A DNA stretch of 39,047 bases, taken from Patescibacteria group bacterium. GTDB taxonomy: Bacteria > Patescibacteriota > Patescibacteriia > Patescibacteriales > WJLG01. The translations under genes and the position numbers were made by a program. Below the pieces are notes generated by a model that ran no database searches, had not been told where the DNA came from, and saw only the letters and a list, made by a program, of their open reading frames with translations. Location: assembly GCA_028707065.1 (NCBI GenBank), contig JAQTUZ010000015.1:1-39047 (forward strand), read 5' to 3'. Shown piece by piece: positions 31,285 through 37,670 of the stretch (the first letter of the stretch is position 1; every line of letters starts with the position of its first letter).

Positions 31285-32721
31285 ATGAAAAAGTCTTACC
31301 ATATTATCACGATCGGCTGCCAGATGAATATTTCCGATAGCGAGCGGATCGCCGCTTATTTGGAATTCTATGGCTTTAAACCCGAATCAGACCGCGCTAA
31401 AGCTGGTTTGGTAGTTTTGAATACCTGCGGCATCAGGCAGAAAGCCGAAGACCGCAATTACGGCCTGATTCCCGCGATCAAGAAAAAAAATCCGCGCGCC
31501 AGAATAATCCTGACCGGCTGTCTCTCGGAAAGAAAAGACGTGAGGCGAAGACTGGAAGAAGTCGTGGATATCTGGCTGCCAATAAAAAATTTACCCCGAC
31601 TTTATCGCGAACTTGACTTAAAAAAAGTCCCCTCTTGCTTGCCCCGCAAAGCGAAGCGATGCGCGGGAGAGGGGTGCCGAGCTTCCCCTCTTGGGAGGGG
31701 TGGACGCGCCTCGCGGACGGGGTGGGTTGGCGAGGCGGGGTGTGTGACGCCGGGTTCAAGTGACTATTTGAATATAACACCTAAAATAAGTTCCGATTTT
31801 TCCGCCTACGTGCCGATCGGCAACGGCTGCGATAATTTCTGCTCCTATTGCGTCGTGCCGTATGCCCGCGGGCGCGAGGTCTATCGTCCGGCCGGCGTGA
31901 TTATCGCGGAAGTGAAGAAATTTATTGATCGGGGATATAAGGAGATTGTTTTGATCGCGCAAAACGTGAATAGTTATGAAACCATGATCACCAAAAGTGA
32001 TTTGAAATATTTTCCTAAGAAAAAGATTGGCCAGGAAATATTTTTCCCCGAGATACTTGATGCCGCCGCTAAATTGCCCGGAGATTTTTGGCTGAGATTT
32101 TTCACTTCCCATCCGAAAAATATGAGCGATGAGCTGGTCGCGGTGATGAAAAAAAATTTCAAGATCTGCCGGCAGATCCATCTTCCGGCGCAATCTGGCG
32201 ACGACCAGATTTTGGCGGCAATGAACCGTAAATATACCGTTAAGCATTATTTGAGTTTGATTAAAAAATTAAGAACCGCCATGCCGGAAATTGGAATTTC
32301 CACGGATATTATTGTTGGTTTTCCCGGCGAAACCAAAAATCAATTCGCCAATTCGGAAAAATTAATGCGAGCGGCGAAATATGATATGGTTTATCTGGCT
32401 CGTTTCAGTTCGCGGCCTGGCACGGCAGCGGCCAAATTGAAAGATAATATTTCGGCCAAAGAAAAACAGCGGCGCGAAGAAATATTAAATGAAATTTTGA
32501 AAAAAACTGCTTGGAAAAATAATCAGCGGTATCTGAATAAAGCGGTCAAGGTTTTAGCTGAAGAAAAAAATAAGAGAGGGGAATGGCTGGGCAAAAATGA
32601 ACAATTCATTACGGTAAAAATTTTGGGCTCGGCTAAAGTTGATTTAAAAGGCGAATTTGCTAAAGTTAAAATTACCGAAGCCAAAGATTTTGGGCTCACT
32701 GGCAGCTTAGTAAAATATTAA
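31285..32721 (+). CDS. miaB: tRNA-2-methylthio-N6-dimethylallyladenosine synthase MiaB, with in-frame palindrome insertion
   Basis: A radical-SAM methylthiotransferase that turns i6A37 into ms2i6A37. The N-terminal UPF0004 domain binds the auxiliary cluster through Cys in ITIGCQMN, LNTCGIR and LTGCLSE. The radical SAM motif is GCDNFCSYCVVPYARGRE. The C-terminal TRAM domain starts near KAVKVLAEEK. The chain has 478 residues; residues about 115-155 (PSCLPRKAKRCAGEG and on to GEAGCVTPG) are encoded by a 123-bp nested palindrome. Without them the length is about 437, normal for the family. The insertion sits in the variable linker before YLNITPK, so function is probably kept. miaA follows 4 bp downstream. 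Confidence 0.96.
   Translation: MKKSYHIITIGCQMNISDSERIAAYLEFYGFKPESDRAKAGLVVLNTCGIRQKAEDRNYGLIPAIKKKNPRARIILTGCLSERKDVRRRLEEVVDIWLPIKNLPRLYRELDLKKVPSCLPRKAKRCAGEGCRASPLGRGGRASRTGWVGEAGCVTPGSSDYLNITPKISSDFSAYVPIGNGCDNFCSYCVVPYARGREVYRPAGVIIAEVKKFIDRGYKEIVLIAQNVNSYETMITKSDLKYFPKKKIGQEIFFPEILDAAAKLPGDFWLRFFTSHPKNMSDELVAVMKKNFKICRQIHLPAQSGDDQILAAMNRKYTVKHYLSLIKKLRTAMPEIGISTDIIVGFPGETKNQFANSEKLMRAAKYDMVYLARFSSRPGTAAAKLKDNISAKEKQRREEILNEILKKTAWKNNQRYLNKAVKVLAEEKNKRGEWLGKNEQFITVKILGSAKVDLKGEFAKVKITEAKDFGLTGSLVKY
31628..31750 (+). repeat. Nested GC-rich palindromic insertion in miaB
   Basis: The outer element is variant B: CCCCTCT...AGAGGGGTGCCGAGC...TGGCGAGGCGGGGTGTGT. Its first loop holds a hairpin (TTGCCCCGC...GCGCGGGAG) and its second loop holds a full variant A element (TTCCCCTCTTGGGAGGGGTG, GACGCGCCTCGCGGACGGGG). 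The total is 123 bp, or 41 codons, in frame. The first 48 bp are identical to 32910-32957 in miaA. Confidence 0.85.
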
Positions 32722-32725
32722 GAAA

Positions 32726-33775
32726 ATGAATAAAAATAATAAAAAAATTATTGTAATATTAGGCACAACAGCGTCGGGCAAAACTTTGCTCGGGGTGGCT
32801 TTGGCGCGAGAATTCAACGGCGAAATAATTTCCGCCGACAGCCGCCAAGTCTATCGCGGCCTCGACATAGGTTCAGGCAAAGATTTGTCCGAATATGGCG
32901 AGAAAAATTCCCCTCTTGCTTGCCCCGCAAAGCGAAGCGATGCGCGGGAGAGGGGTGGACGGCCCCTGGCCGGACGGGGTGTGTTAAACTTGAACGAAAC
33001 GTCTATCTCGTTTGTGCTGCATCATCTTATTGATATTGCCGATCCAAAGGAAATTTTCAGCGTAGCCGAATATCAGAAACAAGCTTTCGCCGCCATTGAA
33101 GATATTCTACAGCGCGGCAAACTGCCGATCATCGTCGGCGGTTCCGGCCAATATTTGGAGGCAGTAGTAGAAAATTATCAATTAACCGACATCAAGCCGG
33201 ATATGGCGGCTAGAGCTGAAAACGAAAACAAAACCACCGAAGAATTATTCGAAGAATTAAAAAAGAAGAACCCTGCTTTTGCCGCAAAATTAAATAATAG
33301 CGACCGGAATAATAAGAGAAGATTGATTCGATATTTGGAAGTCGCAAATAATTCCCCTCTCGAGAGGGGTGGACGGCCCCTGGCCGGACGGGGTGTGTCA
33401 AACGGCCGCCAGTACGAATTTTTATTGATCGGTCTCACTTGGTCTAAGGAAGCTCTGGCCGAGCGGATCCACCGCCGCCTGATCGACCGTCTGGAAAAAG
33501 AGGGGATGATCCAGGAGGTGAGCGATCTGCATGACAAAACCGGCCTAACTTGGGAACGTCTCGAATCTTTCGGTTTGGAATATAAATTTATCGCTCAATA
33601 TCTGCAGGAAAAAATAGATTACGATCAAATGGCCGAACTGCTCGACCGCGCCATCAATCAATTCGCCAAAAAACAAATGACTTGGTTCAAACGCTGGGAA
33701 AAGAAGAGAAAAATTAGTTGGTTAAATGATAAAATCAAAGCGGAAAAAATGGTCGAAGATTTTTTGGAGAAATAA
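32726..33775 (+). CDS. miaA: tRNA dimethylallyltransferase MiaA, with two in-frame palindrome insertions
   Basis: It transfers a dimethylallyl group to A37 of tRNAs reading UNN codons, the step before MiaB. The P-loop is GTTASGKT (13-20); ISADSRQVYRGLDIGSGK and HHLIDIADPKEIFSVAEYQ follow, then IIVGGSGQYLEA and the basic C-terminal KKQMTWFKRW. The length is 349 residues. Two stretches, about 62-87 (SPLACPAKRSDARERGGRPL...) and 210-225 (SPLERGGRPLAGRGVS), are encoded by palindromic repeats; without them the chain is about 307, as expected. The first lies between GLDIGSGK and HHLID, the second in the loop before FLLIGLTW. It is transcribed with miaB. Confidence 0.97.
   Translation: MNKNNKKIIVILGTTASGKTLLGVALAREFNGEIISADSRQVYRGLDIGSGKDLSEYGEKNSPLACPAKRSDARERGGRPLAGRGVLNLNETSISFVLHHLIDIADPKEIFSVAEYQKQAFAAIEDILQRGKLPIIVGGSGQYLEAVVENYQLTDIKPDMAARAENENKTTEELFEELKKKNPAFAAKLNNSDRNNKRRLIRYLEVANNSPLERGGRPLAGRGVSNGRQYEFLLIGLTWSKEALAERIHRRLIDRLEKEGMIQEVSDLHDKTGLTWERLESFGLEYKFIAQYLQEKIDYDQMAELLDRAINQFAKKQMTWFKRWEKKRKISWLNDKIKAEKMVEDFLEK
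32909..32987 (+). repeat. GC-rich palindromic insertion 1 in miaA
   Basis: Variant A: CCCCTCT...AGAGGGGTGGACGGCCCC, TGGCCGGACGGGGTGTGTTA, with the same internal hairpin as in miaB in the first loop. Confidence 0.85.
33353..33400 (+). repeat. GC-rich palindromic insertion 2 in miaA
   Basis: The minimal variant A: TCCCCTCTCGAGAGGGGTGG, ACGGCCCCTGGCCGGACGGG, GTGTGTCA. Its second half is almost identical to that of insertion 1. Confidence 0.88.
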
Positions 33776-33867
33776 ATGGTATTCAACCGCAGGGCAGGCA
33801 CTCGCCCCCATCTTTTCTAAAAGGTATCCTCGCTGCAAGCGGACGAGGTATTTATCATCGCTCGCTC

Positions 33868-33900
33868 GGAAATAATCCCCGCGAGGCGCGGGATTATTTC
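33868..33900. repeat. Palindrome GAAATAATCCC...GGGATTATTTC
   Basis: An 11-bp perfect stem between miaA and the argC terminator. A second palindrome (CCTCGCTGCAAGCGGACGAGG: CCTCG/CGAGG) lies at about 33828-33848. Terminator function for miaA is possible. Confidence 0.6.
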
Positions 33901-33915
33901 ACTCGCTTCGCTTGA

Positions 33916-33953
33916 TAATAAAAAGGCGGGCGCATTGACGCACCCGCTTTGAT
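33916..33953 (-). terminator. Intrinsic terminator of argC
   Basis: Minus strand GCGGGTGCG-TCAA-TGCGCCCGC followed by CTTTTTATT. Confidence 0.85.
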
Positions 33954-33954
33954 T

Positions 33955-34920
33955 TTAAAGAAGTCCGGTGGTTTCTTCTTTGCCCAGCATCAGATTCAGA
34001 CATTGGACAGCGTTGCCGGATGAGCCCTTGCCGAGATTATCCAGCAGAGCCACGATATTTATGACTCCGGGTTTGCCGTAAACGTGGATTTCCACGCGGT
34101 TGGTATTGACGAGCGCTTGGGCCGAAAGTCCGTCGCCGATTTTTTCGGTTTCTTCCTGACCGGCGACTCTGACGAATTTTTCTCCCCGATAAGTTTTTTC
34201 TAATTCCGAGCGGATCATTTCGGGGGTAAAGAAGCCGCGATCATCGCTAACCAGCGAAACGCCAACTTTCATTCCTTGATACAACTTCTTTTCGACAAAA
34301 GAGAGGAATGTCGGTTCCCGTTCCAGAAATGAATATTTTTGCATTTCCGGCAGATGCTTGTGGCCGGCATTCAGGCTAATTTCACGGCAGCATACTTCAG
34401 TGGCCGAATTTGGCGGCAGAGATTTATACTTTTTGATCATTTTTTTGCCACCACCGCTAAAACCGCTGATCGACCAGCAAAAGACTGGGAGCTTAGGATC
34501 GATCAGGCCGGAAAGCGATAAGGGATTAAGTATCAATAGCACTGCCGCGCTGTGACAGCCGGCGCCACTAACGCAATTGGCAGTCTTGATCAACTCGCGG
34601 TATTTCTCATAGCTGCGGTTTTTTTGGCGCAATTCCGGCAGGCCATAGACCCAATCCAGGCGATGGGCGTTGCTGCAGTCGATGATCTTAGTCCGCCGCC
34701 TATCGATAAATCCAGCCGCTTCCCGGGCCGCGGCATCAGGCAAGCAGAGAATTGCCAGATTAATCTTGGTGTCATGATAGAATTTTTTCTTGGCTTCCGA
34801 ATCCTTTCTTTTTTTCGGATTAATCTTGATAATTTCGAGATCAGACCGATGCCTTAGCCGTTTCTGGATTTTTAATCCGGTCGTGCCTTCGTCGCCATCA
34901 ATAAATATTTGGGGTTTCAT
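33955..34920 (-). CDS. argC: N-acetyl-gamma-glutamyl-phosphate reductase (ArgC, type 2)
   Basis: It reduces N-acetylglutamyl phosphate to the semialdehyde with NADPH in arginine synthesis. The 321-residue length and IFIDGDEGTTGLKIQKRL with ILCLPDAAAREA, DCSNAHR and WVYGLPEL identify type 2 ArgC. The catalytic Cys is in SGAGCHSAAV, where most relatives have NPGCYPTG, so the loop around it is altered. A good Shine-Dalgarno (AGAAGGGAC) and its own promoter precede it. No other arginine gene is nearby. A related N-acetyl-amino-acid semialdehyde role cannot be excluded. Confidence 0.9.
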   Translation of the reverse strand: MKPQIFIDGDEGTTGLKIQKRLRHRSDLEIIKINPKKRKDSEAKKKFYHDTKINLAILCLPDAAAREAAGFIDRRRTKIIDCSNAHRLDWVYGLPELRQKNRSYEKYRELIKTANCVSGAGCHSAAVLLILNPLSLSGLIDPKLPVFCWSISGFSGGGKKMIKKYKSLPPNSATEVCCREISLNAGHKHLPEMQKYSFLEREPTFLSFVEKKLYQGMKVGVSLVSDDRGFFTPEMIRSELEKTYRGEKFVRVAGQEETEKIGDGLSAQALVNTNRVEIHVYGKPGVINIVALLDNLGKGSSGNAVQCLNLMLGKEETTGLL

Positions 34921-34957
34921 GAATGTCCCTTCTGATTGTTAAATGTGCGATCAGAGA

Positions 34958-34986
34958 AATATAACAATCATTGAGGCCATTGTCAA
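34958..34986 (-). promoter_or_regulatory. Sigma70 promoter of argC
   Basis: Minus strand TTGACA (34981-34986), 17 bp, TATATT (34958-34963). The -35 box directly adjoins the T-run of the pyrBI terminator. Confidence 0.85.
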
Positions 34987-35015
34987 TAAAAAAGCGGACT
35001 TTAAGGGTCCGCTTT
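34984..35015 (-). terminator. Intrinsic terminator of pyrBI
   Basis: Minus strand AAAGCGGAC-CCTTAAA-GTCCGCTTT followed by TTTATT. Confidence 0.88.
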
Positions 35016-35022
35016 ACTCTTT

Positions 35023-36498
35023 TTAAATCAGAACTTCGCGATGCGGGAAGCTGATGCCGCAATAGCAGCAGCGTAGTGCATTCGCTTCGTTGATAAACTC
35101 GGTGGCGCATCCGCCGTCGGAATTATTGGTGATGCAGGCTGGATTGCCGCATTTGCCGAACCCGACCGCGATTGGTGAGGCCTTGACTTTGTACTGGATG
35201 TACTTTCCGCTCCGCACGTCGTTAAAGGTTATCGTAGGACAAAGCGCTGACATGGCCAGCATGAGTTTTTCGGGAATATGCTGGTCGTGAAGAATAAGGA
35301 TGTCTTTTTCTCCCATTCTGGTTGGCCGGCATTTCTCGAACAGTCCCGTCGTTCCGACATCGCCGATAACTCCGTTTTTGATCAAGAAATTTCGGAAGAC
35401 GATGCCCAGACCGGCTTGAATACGATCGACTATCACGCCTTCGTCAGTAATCAAACTGTAAAGTGTTTCTTTTTTCCCTTTTTCCCTCCTGTCTTTAAGA
35501 TAATCCGCTACCGACATTTGTGGTTTGCCTACCTCGATCGAATTTTTATGAATATGATCAAAGTTGGCGAGGTTACGGTTTTTTCGGGTTTCGTGGAGAA
35601 GAAAAGTTCTGTTGAAGACGCCCATCCTGACTTCCAAACTAAGGGCCAGGCGCGGATCGGTTTCCAGATCGTCCGAGAATTCCGTGTTAAAAGGCTGCGG
35701 ATGGCAGAAAATTACGTCTTCCGGAAACATGCCGATGTTTTCGCCGGTGACCCTGAATTTGCCTTGCGCTCTTTGCAGGGCGACAACATCGTTTCCGAAC
35801 CGCTCGAATTGAACCCGAAATCCGACATTCACCCGGCAAGGTTTCAAAAATTCCAGCTTATCGCCGGCATGGAATCGGTTACCGAACATCCTGACGAAAT
35901 AATCGGGCAGGGAGGATTGTTCATCAGAAGCCGTATAAAGCTCGCCGCCGAATTTATTGATCAGGATGGCTTCCGAATGAGCGACGCGGCCGTACTTCAG
36001 ATCGCCGAAAAATCCGTAAGGGAAGCCCGTCAGTCTGCCGACGCGCTTCAAAACCGTGGCCGCGAATTGCATGGCCTGAGTCGGATGTTCCTGGCGTCCG
36101 TCACCGGCGTTGATCACGCTGATGTCGTAGCCCAATTGCTCGGCGCGACGCGCGATAAAGCGCTGCGCCCCTTCGATATGGGTGCGTAGCACCAGAGTAG
36201 TCGTGAAGGTGTCAAACAGATTCTTGGCAAAGCGCCAGAGCGGCTCGCCTTTTTTGAGCGAAGTCATCTCGGCAGTCGGCGGTTGGAAATAATCCCAGCC
36301 CAGCCGCAGGCAGGCCTCGTGAAAGGAGGAAATGGTGCGCGTGCTTGGTTCTAAAATCGCCAAAGTTGCTTTCTCCCGCCGTCGGCTTTTGATAATTTTC
36401 TTTTTGCCATCATGGAGGGCAACGGTCTGGCGGGCGATCTCCTCCAAGTCTTCGCGGCTGAAATCATTGATTGAAAGGACATGGCGAAAAGGCTTCAT
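35023..36498 (-). CDS. pyrBI: Fused aspartate carbamoyltransferase, catalytic plus regulatory chain (PyrB-PyrI)
   Basis: It makes carbamoyl aspartate, the first committed step of pyrimidine synthesis. Residues about 1-335 are the catalytic chain: EPSTRTISSFHEACLRLG, SLKKGEPLW, GDGRQEHPTQAM and GDLKYGRVAHS give the carbamoyl-phosphate and aspartate sites. Residues about 345-491 are the regulatory chain: ITDEGVIVDRIQAGLG and a C-terminal zinc site with Cys in GFGKCGNPACITNN and ALRCCYCGI. At 491 residues it is one continuous chain without a break. GGGAGGAACAATA before the ATG is a good ribosome site. Fused PyrBI is known in some bacteria. It has its own promoter and terminator. No other pyrimidine gene lies in the window. 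Confidence 0.93.
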   Translation of the reverse strand: MKPFRHVLSINDFSREDLEEIARQTVALHDGKKKIIKSRRREKATLAILEPSTRTISSFHEACLRLGWDYFQPPTAEMTSLKKGEPLWRFAKNLFDTFTTTLVLRTHIEGAQRFIARRAEQLGYDISVINAGDGRQEHPTQAMQFAATVLKRVGRLTGFPYGFFGDLKYGRVAHSEAILINKFGGELYTASDEQSSLPDYFVRMFGNRFHAGDKLEFLKPCRVNVGFRVQFERFGNDVVALQRAQGKFRVTGENIGMFPEDVIFCHPQPFNTEFSDDLETDPRLALSLEVRMGVFNRTFLLHETRKNRNLANFDHIHKNSIEVGKPQMSVADYLKDRREKGKKETLYSLITDEGVIVDRIQAGLGIVFRNFLIKNGVIGDVGTTGLFEKCRPTRMGEKDILILHDQHIPEKLMLAMSALCPTITFNDVRSGKYIQYKVKASPIAVGFGKCGNPACITNNSDGGCATEFINEANALRCCYCGISFPHREVLI

Positions 36499-36554
36499 TA
36501 TTGTTCCTCCCGGATAAGGGTGAATTCATTTTTAAAGTACAGGGTTTTCATTTC

Positions 36555-36583
36555 AATTTACCTAAAAATATCAGTTTGGTCAA
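36555..36583 (-). promoter_or_regulatory. Sigma70 promoter of pyrBI
   Basis: Minus strand TTGACC (36578-36583), 17 bp, TAAATT (36555-36560). The leader is about 50 nt. Confidence 0.75.
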
Positions 36584-36594
36584 GGGCAAAAATA

Positions 36595-36627
36595 TAAAAA
36601 AGCGGACCTGTTTTTCGGCCCGCTTTT
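36595..36627 (-). terminator. Intrinsic terminator of the LecA-like lipoprotein gene
   Basis: Minus strand AAAAGCGGGCC-GAAAAACA-GGTCCGCTTTT followed by TTATAT. Confidence 0.85.
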
Positions 36628-36643
36628 AGCGATCGCTTGACGA

Positions 36644-37120
36644 TCATTTTTTCCTTATTTCCACGGAAACGGGTATTGATCCTCGATTATCGTCATAACA
36701 AGAGCCTCGAAAAAATTGGCATGGGCCCATATTATCATTGGCGCCAAGATAGAGATGCCCGCTATTTTCGGCGATAATTTTTGTCCCCGAGCCGATAAGA
36801 AAATATTTTCCCGAACCGATGCGGCCGATCACCGCGCCGATCGGACCGAAATAATTTCTTCCGTTATATTCGCTTACCGGGCACTCGCAAAGATCTCCAC
36901 TACCGTCCGGCCCGACTGCGCCAAGGCCCATATCCCAGATTCCGGAGGCGGAGAAGATCAGTGTATCGCCAATGTCGACTTTCAGGTTTTTGCATTTTTG
37001 AGCCCGATGGCGAGCGCTGACATTGAAAGTCCCGGTTCCATCGTCTGATATGTCGCAAGAAGTGAACAGAAATAAGAGCAAAAGCGAGCAAAGGACCGGG
37101 AAAAAGGTTTTTGTTTTCAT
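36644..37120 (-). CDS. Lipoprotein with PA-IL (LecA)-like carbohydrate-binding domain
   Basis: The 158-residue protein has a lipoprotein signal (MKTKTFFPVLCSLLLLFLFTSC, here given as start and lipobox LFTSC with C22). The mature part has the LecA-like pattern: TLIFSASGIWDMGLGAVGPD, GAVIGRIGSGKYFLIGSG, SGHLYLGANDN and DDNRGSIPVSVEI, where the GANDN...DDN residues resemble the calcium and sugar site. Galactose-type binding at the cell surface is inferred. AAAGGGG lies ahead of the ATG. It has its own promoter and terminator and is divergent from the next gene. Confidence 0.78.
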   Translation of the reverse strand: MKTKTFFPVLCSLLLLFLFTSCDISDDGTGTFNVSARHRAQKCKNLKVDIGDTLIFSASGIWDMGLGAVGPDGSGDLCECPVSEYNGRNYFGPIGAVIGRIGSGKYFLIGSGTKIIAENSGHLYLGANDNMGPCQFFRGSCYDDNRGSIPVSVEIRKK

Positions 37121-37188
37121 GAGACACCCCTTTGAAAATTGTTTGAGGATTGCGTTTCGGCTTTGACTATAAAAGAGCTATTCGAATT

Positions 37189-37217
37189 AATTTAGTACTA
37201 ATTTTTATTTATGTCAA
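37189..37217 (-). promoter_or_regulatory. Sigma70 promoter of the LecA-like lipoprotein gene
   Basis: Minus strand TTGACA (37212-37217), 17 bp, TAAATT (37189-37194). Confidence 0.8.
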
Positions 37218-37225
37218 TTAAAGTA

Positions 37226-37254
37226 TTGACTTTGATAAATAAACATGTTAATGT
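37226..37254 (+). promoter_or_regulatory. Sigma70 promoter of the 101-residue gene
   Basis: TTGACT (37226-37231), 17 bp, TAATGT (37249-37254). It lies back to back with the lipoprotein promoter, 8 bp apart. Confidence 0.65.
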
Positions 37255-37305
37255 CATAAGTTCTTTTTACAAAGATATTTTCAACATTTTCGAAAGGAAT
37301 ATATT

Positions 37306-37611
37306 ATGGATTGGCCGCCTTTTTCAGTTAGCGCCGCGGGTAAGTCATATGACGAAGCAACCTTTAAAGTTGTTAACGGAATTTTCTCCTGTTTTCACTC
37401 CGCGTTTCTTACTTCCCAAGATTCGGAAAATGTGGCAAAAATAACGTGGGACATGCAATTTTTTTATAATTTTTTCATTAACGACAAAGTTGATCCTGTC
37501 GATTGGATGCTGGGAACATTGAGATCGGCCAGCGTCGAAGCAAGGAAGGTTGGCAGAACGATAATCGTTGTGCAAGAAGATTGGCTGTCCCGAGTAGGGG
37601 GACGCGCCTAA
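37306..37611 (+). CDS. Hypothetical protein, 101 residues
   Basis: The start at 37306 is supported by CGAAAGGAA about 8 bp upstream, a promoter and a downstream terminator. The protein is soluble; it begins MDWPPFSVSAAGKSYDEATF and has an aromatic centre (ITWDMQFFYNFFINDKVDPV) and a beta-like end (RTIIVVQEDWLSRVGGRA). I do not recognise a family. It shares an intergenic control region with the LecA-like lipoprotein. Confidence 0.65.
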   Translation: MDWPPFSVSAAGKSYDEATFKVVNGIFSCFHSAFLTSQDSENVAKITWDMQFFYNFFINDKVDPVDWMLGTLRSASVEARKVGRTIIVVQEDWLSRVGGRA

Positions 37612-37624
37612 AAAGTTTAATCAA

Positions 37625-37663
37625 GGCAGGGTTTTTCGCAAGAGAACCCTGTCGTTTTTTTAT
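37625..37663 (+). terminator. Intrinsic terminator
   Basis: GGCAGGGTT...AACCCTGTC followed by GTTTTTTTAT. It ends the 101-residue gene; the ABC-F gene converges from the right. Confidence 0.85.
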
Positions 37664-37670
37664 AGATCAT

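Noticed and set aside
35278-36189. Plus-strand ORF of 303 codons opposite pyrBI
   Set aside because: The minus strand encodes a complete PyrB-PyrI with all motifs; the plus-strand frame is a shadow without recognisable features.
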